Positions 16,287 through 27,069 of a stretch of 58,587 bases of DNA are shown one piece after another. A program made the position numbers and the translations under genes. The notes beneath the pieces are model-generated. The model had not been told where the DNA came from. It worked only from the letters and a program-made list of their open reading frames with translations, and did no database searches. The stretch is from Desulfovibrio sp. Its GTDB lineage: Bacteria > Desulfobacterota > Desulfovibrionia > Desulfovibrionales > Desulfovibrionaceae. The stretch is taken from contig JACRDI010000012.1 in NCBI GenBank assembly GCA_016218665.1, forward strand, positions 1-58,587, written 5' to 3'. Position 1 is the first letter of the stretch. Each line of letters starts with the position of its first letter.

Positions 16287-17642
16287 CTAGGAACGCAGGC
16301 AGCGTTCCAGCAGCTGGGCGATGTCGTTGGCGTACTGGGCAACGCGGGCGGTATCCTCGCCCTCCACCATCACGCGGGCCTTGGGCTCGGTGCCGGAATA
16401 GCGCAGCAGCACGCGGCCGCGGCCCTTCATGTCTTCTTCCACAGCGGCGATGGCCTTACCCACTTCGGGCAGTTCCTCGAAGGGCACCTTCTTGTCCACC
16501 CACACATTGACCATGACCTGCGGGAAGGGCTCGATGAGGTGCGCGAGCAGGGACAGCGGGCGGTTCTTGAGGCACATGATGCGCAGCAGCTGCAGCGCGG
16601 CCAGGGTGCCGTCTCCGGTGGTGGAATGCTCCATGAAGATGAGGTGGCCGGACTGCTCGCCGCCCAGCATGGCGCCCTCGCGGCGCATGGCCTCCACCAC
16701 GTAGCGGTCGCCCACGGGGGTGCGCAGAAGCCTGCCGCCCTGGTCGCGCATGAACATTTCAAGGGCCATGTTGCTCATGACCGTGGCCACCAGGGTGCCG
16801 CCGGCCAGCCGGCCCTGCTCCAGCATGTCCTGGGCGCACAGGGCCATGATCTGGTCGCCGTCCAGCACCTTGCCCTGCTCGTCCACCACGATGAGCCGGT
16901 CGGCGTCGCCATCCAGCGCTAGGCCGATGTCCGCGCCGACTTCGCGCACCTTGGCCGCCAGCTTGTCCGGGTGCAGCGAGCCGCAGCCGTCGTTGATGTT
17001 CACCCCGTTGGGCGAAACGCCCATGGTGACCACCTCGGCGCCCAGTTCCTCGAACACCTGGGGCGCGCCGCCATAGGCCGCGCCGTGGGCGCAGTCGAGC
17101 ACGATCTTCATGCCGGAGAGCGTCATCTCCCGCGGGAAGGTGTGCTGCAAATACACGATGTAGCGGCCCCAGGAATCCACGATGCGCTTGGCGCGGCCAA
17201 CCTTGTCCGGCGCGGGGAAGTCCCACTGGGGGCAGTCGGCCAGCACCATCCGGGCGATGTCGCTCTCCACCTCGTCGGGCAGCTTGAAGCCCAGGTGGTC
17301 GAAGAACTTGATGCCGTTGTCGTGGAAGGGATTGTGCGAGGCGGAAATGACCACGCCGATGTCGGCGCGCATGTTGCGCGTGAGGAAGCTGATGGCCGGT
17401 GTGGGCATGGGCCCCACCAGAAACACGTCCATGCCCACGGCGCAGAACCCGCTGGTGAGGGCGGTCTCGAACACGTAGCCGGAGAGCCTGGTGTCCTTGC
17501 CGATGATGACCTTGTGGCGGCGCTTGCCGTTGCGGAACTTCTGCCCCGCGGCCAGGCCCAGGCGCAGGGCCACCTCGGGCGTCATTGGGTATTCGTTGAC
17601 GCGGCCGCGCAGGCCGTCGGTGCCGAAAAGCTTGTCACGCAT
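16287..17642 (-). CDS. glmM: Phosphoglucosamine mutase (GlmM)
   Basis: Converts glucosamine-6-phosphate to glucosamine-1-phosphate for peptidoglycan and LPS precursors. All four family signatures are present in 451 residues: the start FGTDGLRG, the phosphoserine loop VVISASHNP (Ser102), the metal loop ALDGDADR near residue 240, and the phosphate-binding [16 protein letters not shown] near the end. The [12 protein letters not shown] context is specific to GlmM rather than PgmA/ManB. It is encoded directly after cdaA-cdaR, the arrangement known in Firmicutes, where GlmM and CdaR bind and modulate the cyclic di-AMP synthase. Confidence 0.96.
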   Translation of the reverse strand: MRDKLFGTDGLRGRVNEYPMTPEVALRLGLAAGQKFRNGKRRHKVIIGKDTRLSGYVFETALTSGFCAVGMDVFLVGPMPTPAISFLTRNMRADIGVVISASHNPFHDNGIKFFDHLGFKLPDEVESDIARMVLADCPQWDFPAPDKVGRAKRIVDSWGRYIVYLQHTFPREMTLSGMKIVLDCAHGAAYGGAPQVFEELGAEVVTMGVSPNGVNINDGCGSLHPDKLAAKVREVGADIGLALDGDADRLIVVDEQGKVLDGDQIMALCAQDMLEQGRLAGGTLVATVMSNMALEMFMRDQGGRLLRTPVGDRYVVEAMRREGAMLGGEQSGHLIFMEHSTTGDGTLAALQLLRIMCLKNRPLSLLAHLIEPFPQVMVNVWVDKKVPFEELPEVGKAIAAVEEDMKGRGRVLLRYSGTEPKARVMVEGEDTARVAQYANDIAQLLERCLRS

Positions 17643-17676
17643 GGGCTGGGGAATCTCCTTGCGCCGTAAAGGTGCT

Positions 17677-18585
17677 CTACTTGCGGATGGTCACGTCGAT
17701 GGTCTCCGCGGGCTTGGAAAGCACGCGCAGGCCGTCGGGGGTCTTGAGTTCATAACGCATGGCGTGCCGACCGGGCTTGAGCCCGCCGGGCAGGGTGACC
17801 ACGGCCTCCAGGCCGGATATCGTCCGCCCGGACTCGGCCTCGCGCAGCATGGGCAGCGGGGCCTCCACCTGCAGGCGCATGGCCTTCAGCGCGGCCTGGG
17901 CCTTTATGCCGGTGCCGGTCTCCAGCTTCACGGGCACGTTCACCCAGGCGGTCTTCATCTCCGGCCCGAAGCGCATGCTCACCTTCACCTGGCCGGGGTT
18001 GGCCTCAACGCCCTCGGTCAACTTGATGGGCACGTCGTCGGACCAGAGGGCGGGCGGATCGTCGAAATCAAGCTGCACAACCACGCGCGCCTGGGTCATC
18101 TGCTTCACCTGGCGCTCCGCCCCGCGCACCTCCACCGTTTCCGGCTGGGTCTTGATCTCCAGCAGGCGGTAGTCGGGCCTGAGGGCCCCGCGCCACTCGG
18201 CGATGACCGGCACGTCCTTCTTGGAGATGCGGTCCACGGTCAAGAGCAGGCGCGAGGGCTTCACCTCGACGATCTCATAGGCCATGGAGAGCGGGATGCG
18301 CTCGCGGTCGATGTCCACCAGGTTCTCGCCCACCTTGAGGCGCGAGACATCCAGGGTGTAGGTCCACTTGCGGCGGTCCAGGGAGCGCACAAGGCCCTTG
18401 GGCCCGCGCACGCGCACCTCAATCTTGCTCACCAGGCCCTTGCGTATGGTGAGGCCCTCGGGCGCGTTGGCCATCTCCACGCTCATGTCCACCCAGGTCT
18501 CCACCTTCTCCCGCCCGGTAAGCAAATACCAGGTAAGGATGGCCAGCGCCAAGGCGATTGCGATGTCCTTCCAGTTCTTGAGCAC
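17677..18585 (-). CDS. cdaR: YbbR-domain protein, CdaR-like regulator of diadenylate cyclase
   Basis: A 302-residue membrane-anchored protein with one N-terminal TM helix (about residues 6-24) and an extracytoplasmic part of repeated YbbR domains. Each repeat carries a beta-rich pattern such as [14 protein letters not shown] and [14 protein letters not shown] chose the GTG at 18585, two bases after the cdaA stop, because the TM helix then lies at the N-terminus. Upstream in-frame codons run inside cdaA. In other bacteria CdaR modulates CdaA, and its place between cdaA and glmM supports the same role here. Confidence 0.88.
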   Translation of the reverse strand: MLKNWKDIAIALALAILTWYLLTGREKVETWVDMSVEMANAPEGLTIRKGLVSKIEVRVRGPKGLVRSLDRRKWTYTLDVSRLKVGENLVDIDRERIPLSMAYEIVEVKPSRLLLTVDRISKKDVPVIAEWRGALRPDYRLLEIKTQPETVEVRGAERQVKQMTQARVVVQLDFDDPPALWSDDVPIKLTEGVEANPGQVKVSMRFGPEMKTAWVNVPVKLETGTGIKAQAALKAMRLQVEAPLPMLREAESGRTISGLEAVVTLPGGLKPGRHAMRYELKTPDGLRVLSKPAETIDVTIRK

Positions 18586-18587
18586 GG

Positions 18588-19337
18588 CTACCGCTCCAGG
18601 GCGTTCTTGATGACCCGGCGCAGGCGCAGGTCGTTCAACGAGGTTGTGAGCCGGCCGCTCATGGCGATGGACACGGTGCCGCGCTCCTCGGACACGACGA
18701 TGGACAGCGAGTCGGATTCCTCGCTGATGCCGAGCGCCGCGCGGTGCCGGGTGCCGAACAGGCTTTGCGCCTTGAGCTTGGACGACAGGGGCAGGATGCA
18801 CCCGGCCGCGGCGATGCGCCCCCGGCGGATGACCACTGCGCCGTCGTGCAACGGGGTGCCCACCTGGAAGATTGTGGACAGGAGCGAGGCCGTGATGATC
18901 GAGTCAAGCGGCACGCCGCGCTCCACCACGTCTCCCAGGGGCTCGTACCGCTCGATGACGATGAGCGCGCCCACCTTGGCCTTGGCCAGGGCCATCACCG
19001 CCTGGGCGATCTCGTCCACAAGCCCGTCGGAAAGCCTGGCCTTCTTCCAGAAGCGCCCGGCGCCCATCTGGGCCAGGGCCCGGCGCAGGTCGCCCTGGAA
19101 GAGGATGATGACGATGAGCACGATGGAGCCGAGGAAGTTGGTCAGCAGCCAGTTGAGGGAGTACAGGCCGAGTTCGTTGGACAGGTAGTAGACCAGGAGC
19201 ACCAGCACCAGGCCGTAGATCACCGCCATGGCGCGCGTGCCGCGCACCAGATGGATGATGTAGGCGTAGATCGCCGCCACCAGGACGATGTCCAGGGCCT
19301 CGCGCCAGGCCACGTTGAACCCGATGAGGTACTCCAT
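18588..19337 (-). CDS. cdaA: Membrane diadenylate cyclase (CdaA/DacA type)
   Basis: Synthesises cyclic di-AMP from two ATP. The 249-residue product has three N-terminal TM helices (to about residue 85), then a DisA_N catalytic domain with both hallmark motifs: HDGA (in TPLHDGAVVIRRGRI) and GTRHRAALG. ATG 19337 was preferred to the in-frame GTG two codons upstream, because AAGG sits at proper distance. It follows folP by 21 bases. Cyclic di-AMP synthases are common in Gram-positives but also occur in delta-proteobacteria. A receptor or phosphodiesterase is not visible in the window. Confidence 0.94.
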   Translation of the reverse strand: MEYLIGFNVAWREALDIVLVAAIYAYIIHLVRGTRAMAVIYGLVLVLLVYYLSNELGLYSLNWLLTNFLGSIVLIVIILFQGDLRRALAQMGAGRFWKKARLSDGLVDEIAQAVMALAKAKVGALIVIERYEPLGDVVERGVPLDSIITASLLSTIFQVGTPLHDGAVVIRRGRIAAAGCILPLSSKLKAQSLFGTRHRAALGISEESDSLSIVVSEERGTVSIAMSGRLTTSLNDLRLRRVIKNALER

Positions 19338-19358
19338 TTCCACGCCTTGTGCCGAAAA

Positions 19359-20233
19359 TTACGCCTGCGGCGAAATGGCCGCCGCGATCCGCGCCGCCTG
19401 CGCGGCCAATCCGACCTCGTGCACGCGGTGCACCAGCACCCCGCGCGCCACCAGCAGCCCCGTGGCCACGGCCGTGGCCCGCTGCCGCTCCTGCGGCCCC
19501 AGGCCCAGCAGTTTGCCCCAGAGCGCCTTGTTCGACAAGCCCATATATAGCGGGCGGCCAAATTTTCCAAACCGCTCTATACCACGCAAAATCGCAATGT
19601 TATGCTCCAGCAGTTTGCCAAAGCCGATGCCGGGGTCAAGGGCGATGTGCTCCTCCGGCAGTCCAGCCTTCACCAGAATGCCGAGGCGCTCCTCGAAAAA
19701 CGCGCAAACATCATCCACCACGTTTCCATACCGGGGGTCCGCCTGCATGGTGCGCGGCTCGCCCTGGCTGTGCATCAGCACGTAGCCGGGCTTCTGCTGC
19801 GCCACAACGTCCAGCAGGGCGGGATCAAAGCGGCAGGCGGAGACGTCGTTCACCACCAGGGCCCCGGCCTCCAGGGCCGCGGCGGCCACCTTGGCCTTGT
19901 AGGTATCCACCGCGATGACCGGAAACAGGCCGGGCAGGCCATCCTGTTCGCGCAGCGGCGCCTGCGCCAGCTCGCGGATCACCGGGACCACGCGGGCGAA
20001 CTCTTCGGCCTCCGGCACCTGCTCCGCGCCGGGGCGGGTGCTCTCGCCGCCCACGTCGAGCATGTGCGCGCCCTGCTCCACCAGGGCCAACCCCTGGGAA
20101 ACGGCGGAGGCGGGCGAAAAGTGCCGCCCGCCGTCATAGAAGGAGTCCGGCGTCACATTGAGGATGCCTGCCAGCAAAAAGGGGGCAGGGCCAAGCACCC
20201 TGCCCCCCCCTATGGTCCATGTGGCGGAGCCGA

Positions 20234-20237
<4 letters not shown>
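19359..20237 (-). CDS. folP: Dihydropteroate synthase (FolP)
   Basis: Condenses p-aminobenzoate with hydroxymethyldihydropterin diphosphate in folate synthesis, and is the sulfonamide target. The 292-residue TIM barrel carries [14 protein letters not shown] (pterin/diphosphate loop), [20 protein letters not shown] and the C-terminal RVHEVG. Its start codon overlaps the ftsH stop by four bases (ATGA), the classical ftsH-folP coupling also seen in enteric bacteria. A modest insertion between the fourth and fifth strands makes it a little longer than E. coli FolP. Confidence 0.95.
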
Positions 20238-22246
<2,009 letters not shown>

Positions 22247-22485
22247 GAGGTGAACCTCCGGAGCGTTCAAGCGCAGTAGGACGGTATCGGGCCCGGGAAC
22301 GGCCGGGAGGCCGCAAAGCCCCGCCACGCCCTGTCCAAGGCCCCGCCAATGGACAGCAAGATAAGCCATACATCCGAAAAAGCAAGGGGCGAAGACTTAC
22401 GGTTCCCCGTCGGCCGGGTGCATTTTGTCCACGTCGCCCGTGCCTCGTTCATTTCTTCGAAAAAGTTTGAGGACAAGTGCGTCTG

Positions 22486-22501
22486 TGTCAGCGAGCCGAC
22501 A
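22486..22501 (+). promoter_or_regulatory. CooA-type operator upstream of cooS
   Basis: TGTCA-GCGAGC-CGACA matches the published Rhodospirillum rubrum CooA operator pattern TGTCA-N6-CGACA at all ten fixed bases. It lies about 85 bases before the cooS start, and a cooA gene lies in the same cluster. The right half overlaps a second dyad, CGACA-GAAT-TGTCG (22497-22510). The 340-base gap between ftsH and cooS holds this site, a possible -10 (TAAAAT at 22513-22518) and the divergent ftsH promoter, with nothing else recognisable. If activation is class II, the start site would fall around 22535. Confidence 0.75.
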
Positions 22502-22586
22502 GAATTGTCGACTAAAATGGGCGAAGAAAGCCTCATACCCGGCGCAGGGCAACCCCAACAGCCACGCACACAGCGGAGGACGGCTT

Positions 22587-24482
22587 ATGCTCAAGGAACG
22601 GACGGAACAGAACATCGACGACATGACCATTTGGGAAGACGCCAAACAGATGATCGCCAAGGCGCGCACCGAAGGCATCGCCACCGCCTGGGACAGGCTC
22701 AAGTCCCAGACGCCCCACTGCACCTTCTGCGAACTGGGCACCACCTGCCGCAATTGCACCATGGGGCCTTGCCGCATCAGCAGCAAGCCGGGCGCCAAAA
22801 TGCGCTTGGGCGTCTGCGGGGCCGACGAGCACGTCATCGTGGCCCGCAACTTCGGCCGCTTCGTGGCCGGAGGATCGGCAGGACACTCCGACCATGGCCG
22901 CGACCTCATCGAAGTGTTGGAGGCCATTTTGGACGGCCGCACAACGGACTACGCCATCCGCGACGAGGCCAAGCTGCTGCGCCTTGCCGGCGAGCTGGGC
23001 ATAGCAACCGAGGGGCGCAAGCTGGAAGAAGTCGCTCGCGAACTCATGGAATGCTGCTACGCCGACTTCGGCAGCCGCAAGACCAAGTTGGGGTTCCTCT
23101 CCCGCGTGCCGCGGAAGCGCCTGGAACTCTGGAACAAGCTCGGCATCACCCCGCGCGGCGTGGACCGCGAGATCGCCGAGATGATGCACCGCACCCACAT
23201 GGGCTGCGACAACGACGCCCCCAACACCATGCTGCACGCCGCGCGCACCGCGCTGGCCGACGGCTGGGGCGGCTCCATGATCGGCACCGAGCTCTCGGAC
23301 GTGATCTTCGGCACGCCCACGCCCAGCCGCTCCACCGCCAACCTGGCCACCATCAAGCAGGACATGGTCAACATCCTGGTGCACGGTCACAACCCCGTGG
23401 TGTCCGAGATGATCCTGGCCGCGGCCCGCACCCCTGAACTGGTTGCCCGGGCCAAGGAGCTTGGCGCGAGCGGCATCAACGTCGCTGGACTCTGCTGCAC
23501 GGGCAATGAACTGCTCATGCGCCAGGGCATCCCCATGGCGGGCAACCACCTCATGACCGAGCTGGCGATCCTGACCGGCGCGGTCGAGGCCATCGTGGTG
23601 GATTACCAGTGCATCATGCCGAGCCTTGTGCAGATCTCCCACTGCTACCACACCAGGTTCTTCGACACCGCGCAAAAGGCCCGCTTCACCGGGGCGGAAC
23701 ACTGCGACATCCACCCGCACAACGCCCTGGCCCAAGCCAAGAAGATCGTCTCCGCCGCCGTGGAGGGCTTCGCCCGGCGCGACAAGGCCCGCGTGCTCAT
23801 CCCCGGCGAGCCGGTGGACATCATGACAGGCTTCAGCAACGAAGCCGTCATCCAAGCGCTGGGCGGCACACTCACTCCGCTCATAGATGCCATCAAGGCG
23901 GGCAGCATCCGCGGCGCGGTGGGCATCGTAGGCTGCAACAATCCCAAGTTCCAGCAGGACTCCATGAACGTGGGCCTGGCCAAGGAACTCATCAAGAAGG
24001 ACATTCTGGTGCTCGTCACCGGCTGCGTCACCACCGCCGCGGGCAAGGCCGGCCTGCTGGTGCCCGAGGGCGCGGAAATGGCCGGGCCCGGCCTCAAGGC
24101 CGTGTGCGGGGCCCTGGGCATCCCGCCCGTGCTGCACTACGGCTCCTGCGTCGACAACTCGCGCATCCTGCAGCTGTGCGCCGCCCTGGCCAACGAGCTT
24201 GGCGTCGACATCAGCGACCTGCCCGTGGGCGCCAGCAGCCCGGAGTGGTACTCCGAGAAAGCCGCGGCCATCGGCCTTTACGCCGTGGCCTCGGGCATCT
24301 ACACCCACCTGGGCCATCCGCCGCACATCCTGGGCTCAAGCGTGGTCACCGATCTTGCGGTGAATGGGCTGGAGGATCTCGTTGGCGCCAGCTTCGTCAT
24401 CGAGCCCGATCCGGTGAAGGCCGCGGAACTCTTCGACGCCCGCATCAGCATGAAGCGGCTGGCCCTGGGCCTCTCCGCATAG
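22587..24482 (+). CDS. cooS: Anaerobic carbon monoxide dehydrogenase catalytic subunit (CooS)
   Basis: Ni-Fe-S enzyme oxidising CO to CO2. The 631-residue length is typical. The N-terminal cysteines of the B/D clusters are at about 45-62 (CTFCELGTTCRNCTMGPC). All C-cluster ligand regions are intact: the His in VHGHNPVVSE, Cys in GLCCTGNE, YQCIMP, VGCNNPK, TGCVTTAAGK, YGSCVDNSR, and the catalytic Lys in WYSEKA. GGAGGA precedes ATG 22587. No cooF ferredoxin, acetyl-CoA synthase or hydrogenase genes are adjacent, so this is a monofunctional CODH whose electron acceptor lies elsewhere. Probably induced by CO through CooA. Confidence 0.97.
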   Translation: MLKERTEQNIDDMTIWEDAKQMIAKARTEGIATAWDRLKSQTPHCTFCELGTTCRNCTMGPCRISSKPGAKMRLGVCGADEHVIVARNFGRFVAGGSAGHSDHGRDLIEVLEAILDGRTTDYAIRDEAKLLRLAGELGIATEGRKLEEVARELMECCYADFGSRKTKLGFLSRVPRKRLELWNKLGITPRGVDREIAEMMHRTHMGCDNDAPNTMLHAARTALADGWGGSMIGTELSDVIFGTPTPSRSTANLATIKQDMVNILVHGHNPVVSEMILAAARTPELVARAKELGASGINVAGLCCTGNELLMRQGIPMAGNHLMTELAILTGAVEAIVVDYQCIMPSLVQISHCYHTRFFDTAQKARFTGAEHCDIHPHNALAQAKKIVSAAVEGFARRDKARVLIPGEPVDIMTGFSNEAVIQALGGTLTPLIDAIKAGSIRGAVGIVGCNNPKFQQDSMNVGLAKELIKKDILVLVTGCVTTAAGKAGLLVPEGAEMAGPGLKAVCGALGIPPVLHYGSCVDNSRILQLCAALANELGVDISDLPVGASSPEWYSEKAAAIGLYAVASGIYTHLGHPPHILGSSVVTDLAVNGLEDLVGASFVIEPDPVKAAELFDARISMKRLALGLSA

Positions 24483-24500
24483 TTTCACACTCCTGAACCT

Positions 24501-24533
24501 GGGCCGGCCGGAGTCCCCTCCTCCGGTCGGCCC
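24501..24533 (+). promoter_or_regulatory. Strong intercistronic hairpin between cooS and cooC
   Basis: GGGCCGGCCGGAG (24501-24513) pairs with CTCCGGTCGGCCC (24521-24533) over 13 positions, with one G-U, and a seven-base loop. No T-run follows, so it is more likely an mRNA-stabilising or attenuating element than a terminator. It could set the ratio of CooS to CooC. Confidence 0.65.
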
Positions 24534-24560
24534 GCAAGATCATGTGCCAAGGAGACCTGC

Positions 24561-25409
24561 ATGAAGATCGCATTTGCGGGCAAAGGCGGAGCGGGCAAGA
24601 CCAGCCTGGCCGCATGGCTGGGCGACCATCTGGCGCGCATGGGCGAAAACGTCTGGCTGGTCGATGCAGACACCGCCCTGTCCCTTGGGCAGGCCTGCGG
24701 ACTGGCCCAATCCGCCCTGCCCGTGCCCCTGGCCGAGCGCGAGGACCTCATCCGCAAGCACATCGGCCAGGGATACATGAGTCTGAACCCTGATGTCTCC
24801 TGCCTGCCGGAGTCGCTCAGCGTCGAAGCCCCCCTGGGCGGTCCGGCAGCCCCAGGCACCATCCCGGGCCGCAAGCGTCTTCTGGTCATGGGCACCATCG
24901 CAGGGGCCACCAACGGCCACGGCGGCGGCTGCGCCTGCTCGGCCAACGCCCTGCTCAAAGCGGTGCTGGCCCACCTCATCCTTGAGCGGCGCGAATGGGT
25001 GCTGGTGGACATGGAGGCCGGAGTGGAGCACCTGGGCCGCGGCACCGTGGCCGATGTCGACGCCCTGGTTGTGGTGAGCGAGCCCAGCCTGCGCGCCCTG
25101 TCCACAGCAGGAGAAGTATCGCGCATGGCCTGCGGCCTTGGGCTTTCCAGACAAGTGCTGGCCCTCAACCGCAGCGCCGGAGACACGGTTCCTCCAGCCC
25201 ATCTGGAACTGCCGCAGCGCCTGTTGCGCATCCCTCTTTTCCAAGGCCTGCTCCGGAGGCAACTGAACTCGGGAAGCGTCCTGGGCCTGCCGGAAGACGC
25301 CGCAATCGGCGAACTGTGCTCGGAGCTGCTTGAGCAATTGGGCTGGACCAGGATGGCCGGGCGCCCGGGGGACACGCTTCCCGCCAGTGTTGCGCAGCGC
25401 CAGACATAG
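24561..25409 (+). CDS. cooC: CooC, nickel-insertion ATPase for carbon monoxide dehydrogenase
   Basis: MinD-type ATPase that matures the CODH C-cluster by delivering nickel. The 282-residue protein begins with a deviant P-loop, GKGGAGKT (residues 7-14), has LVDADT (switch region, about 33-38), and a CAC motif at Cys124-Cys126. That is the CxC through which CooC dimers bind metal. MEAGVEHLGRGT marks the second switch. It sits 78 bases after cooS with AAGGAG before the ATG. Gene order cooS-cooC-cooA supports a dedicated role. Confidence 0.95.
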   Translation: MKIAFAGKGGAGKTSLAAWLGDHLARMGENVWLVDADTALSLGQACGLAQSALPVPLAEREDLIRKHIGQGYMSLNPDVSCLPESLSVEAPLGGPAAPGTIPGRKRLLVMGTIAGATNGHGGGCACSANALLKAVLAHLILERREWVLVDMEAGVEHLGRGTVADVDALVVVSEPSLRALSTAGEVSRMACGLGLSRQVLALNRSAGDTVPPAHLELPQRLLRIPLFQGLLRRQLNSGSVLGLPEDAAIGELCSELLEQLGWTRMAGRPGDTLPASVAQRQT

Positions 25410-25442
25410 GCATAGTTGAAATATGATCAGGAGGGCCGCGCC

Positions 25443-26087
25443 ATGATGCACACCGGCATCGACATCCTGTCGACCCTGAGGCAGCCCGGGCTCGAAAAGC
25501 TCGCCGACTGCTTCCAGACGCGGAGCTTCGCCAAAAAGGCGCTGATATTCCAGCCGCAGCACGAGGAAGACCTCATTTTCATCGTGGCCAAGGGCCGGGC
25601 CAGACTCTACCTGGAGTACGAAGACAAGGAGTTTTCCCTGGCCATCCTGGAGCGGGGCGACGTGTACAGCACGCACACCAGGGCCTTTGTCTCGGCCCTG
25701 GAGGACACGCAGCTCCTCTGCGCCGCAACCTCCCAGGTGCGCCGCTACATGCTCGTCCTGCCGGAGTTTACCGGCGCCATGGTCAGCGTGCTGGGCGAAG
25801 TGCTCAAGCATTCCATCAGCATCATCGACGATCTGGCCTTCCACGACGTCCAGACACGATTGATGCGCTTTCTGCGCTTCGTGGCCACGCGCAGCGGGGA
25901 AGCCCAGCCAGGCGGCGGAGTGCTGGTGAACACGGGCCTGACAAACGAGCAGTTCGCCAGCCTGCTTGGCACCACCCGGCAGACCGTCTCCACCATGCTG
26001 AACATGCTGGAGCGGGAGGGCCTTGTGGAACTGCAGGGCCGCGGCGCCATCTTCGTTCCCAGCGTGGAAGCCCTGGGGCCTGTGTAG
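25443..26087 (+). CDS. cooA: CooA-like CO-sensing heme transcription factor (CRP/FNR family)
   Basis: A 214-residue regulator. The cNMP-fold sensor domain is at about 15-120. The C-helix ISIIDDLAFHDVQTRLMRF aligns closely with R. rubrum CooA, and the C-terminal winged helix contains TNEQFASLLGTTRQTVSTML (recognition helix near 175-190). The Fe(II)-heme ligand His of CooA corresponds to His78 in GDVYSTHTR. The ferric ligand Cys two positions before is Ser76 here. The AGGAGG upstream supports ATG 25443, although 25446 is also possible. The N-terminus, which supplies the other ligand, therefore differs from R. rubrum. With the TGTCA-N6-CGACA site before cooS, it most likely activates this cluster when CO is present. 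Confidence 0.85.
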   Translation: MMHTGIDILSTLRQPGLEKLADCFQTRSFAKKALIFQPQHEEDLIFIVAKGRARLYLEYEDKEFSLAILERGDVYSTHTRAFVSALEDTQLLCAATSQVRRYMLVLPEFTGAMVSVLGEVLKHSISIIDDLAFHDVQTRLMRFLRFVATRSGEAQPGGGVLVNTGLTNEQFASLLGTTRQTVSTMLNMLEREGLVELQGRGAIFVPSVEALGPV

Positions 26088-26154
26088 CCGCGTCACCAAC
26101 CCGGCAGCCCTTGCGCAGAACCGGCAAAGCGGGTACACGGATTCTCCCGCGCGG

Positions 26155-26248
26155 GGAAGCGCATCGTCACCGGTGTGGCGCCTGGACTTCAAATCCAGTG
26201 GAACGTCGAGAGGCGTTCGGTAGGTTCGACTCCTATGCGCTTCCGCCA
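26155..26248 (+). tRNA. selC: tRNA-Sec (anticodon TCA)
   Basis: A 94-base selenocysteine tRNA including the encoded CCA. The features are diagnostic: a long acceptor stem (GGAAGCGC against GCGCTTCC), anticodon loop CTTCAAA with TCA, a long variable arm (GAACGTCGAGAGGCGTTC), and the T-loop GGTTCGACTCC. It closely follows E. coli selC in layout. Its presence implies UGA recoding for selenoproteins such as formate dehydrogenase or NiFeSe hydrogenase. selA, selB and selD are not in the window. Confidence 0.97.
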
Positions 26249-26361
26249 CCTCTCCTTCAACTATAAAGGGAGCAACGCGGGACGGCGGGACAAAAAATTG
26301 CGGACACGCAAAAAAGTTCTTGCCAAGCAAAGGGGGCTTGCCTTAAAGAGTCCTTCCCTAC

Positions 26362-26437
26362 GGGCGATTAACTCAGCGGTTAGAGTGCCACCTTCACACG
26401 GTGGAAGTCCCGAGTTCAAATCCCGGATCGCCCACCA
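26362..26437 (+). tRNA. tRNA-Val (anticodon CAC)
   Basis: A 76-base canonical cloverleaf with encoded CCA. The acceptor is GGGCGAT/ATCGCCC, the D-arm ACTCAGCGGTTAGAGT, and the anticodon stem CCACC/GGTGG with loop TTCACAC giving CAC. The T-arm is CCCGAGTTCAAATCCCGG. It reads GTG valine codons. It lies 113 bases after tRNA-Sec, and the gap holds a possible promoter (TTGCCA, 17 bases, TTAAAG) but no gene. Confidence 0.97.
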
Positions 26438-26447
26438 TAGAGAAATC

Positions 26448-26472
26448 GGCCCCGCTTGTCGGGGCCTTTTTC
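26448..26472 (+). terminator. Intrinsic terminator after tRNA-Val
   Basis: GGCCCCG (26448-26454) and CGGGGCC (26460-26466) form a 7-bp stem with a five-base loop, followed by TTTTT. It ends the tRNA transcript. Confidence 0.9.
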
Positions 26473-26504
26473 GTTTCAGGCCTGTGCAAAGGCCGGGAGC
26501 CACC

Positions 26505-26993
26505 ATGCGCATCGTGCTCTTCCAGCCGGAAATTCCGCCCAATACCGGCAACGTCGCCCGGCTGTGCGCGGCCACGGCCACGCCGCTCCACCTCATCGAG
26601 CCCCTGGGCTTCAAGATCGACGACAAGCACCTGAAGCGCGCCGGGCTGGACTACTGGCCCAACGTCAACCTGAGCGTGCACCCGCACTGGGCCTCCTTCG
26701 AGGCGGCAATGCTCTCGCTCTCGCCCCGGCCGCGCGTGGTGCTCTCCAGCGCGCGCGGCGGCGCGCCCCTGCACGAGTTCCGCTTCGAACCCCAGGACGC
26801 CATCGTGCTCGGGCCGGAGACCACGGGCCTGCCGGAAGCCCTCTACGACCTCTGCCCCCTGCGCGTGCGCATCCCCACCTTCGACACCGTGCGCAGCCTG
26901 AACATGTCCACCGCCGCGGGCATCCTGCTGTACGAGGCCCTGCGCCAGACCAACAGTTTACCTGGCACTTTGCCCGGAGCGCTGCCCGGTTAG
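26505..26993 (+). CDS. trmL: tRNA (cytidine/uridine-34-2'-O)-methyltransferase TrmL
   Basis: A small SPOUT methyltransferase (162 residues) modifying the wobble base of tRNA-Leu. It begins MRIVLFQPEIPPNTGNVARLC, as TrmL does. The SAM-binding trefoil knot is formed by IVLGPETTGLPE and RIPTFDTVRSLNMSTAAGI, with the SLN-S residues characteristic of the family. A short Pro/Gly tail follows. A longer in-frame reading back to 26175 crosses the tRNA genes and was rejected. Confidence 0.95.
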   Translation: MRIVLFQPEIPPNTGNVARLCAATATPLHLIEPLGFKIDDKHLKRAGLDYWPNVNLSVHPHWASFEAAMLSLSPRPRVVLSSARGGAPLHEFRFEPQDAIVLGPETTGLPEALYDLCPLRVRIPTFDTVRSLNMSTAAGILLYEALRQTNSLPGTLPGALPG

Positions 26994-27069
26994 CAGAGCG
27001 CGTACCGCCCTTGCGCCCGGCCCGTGCAGCGGGTACTAACGGCCAAGCATCACGCACAAGGAGATCCCC

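Noticed and set aside
22290..22410. Upstream extension of FtsH to ATG 22369
   Set aside because: Adds 41 residues without family support, while a TTG at 22246 has a perfect RBS and starts the first TM helix.
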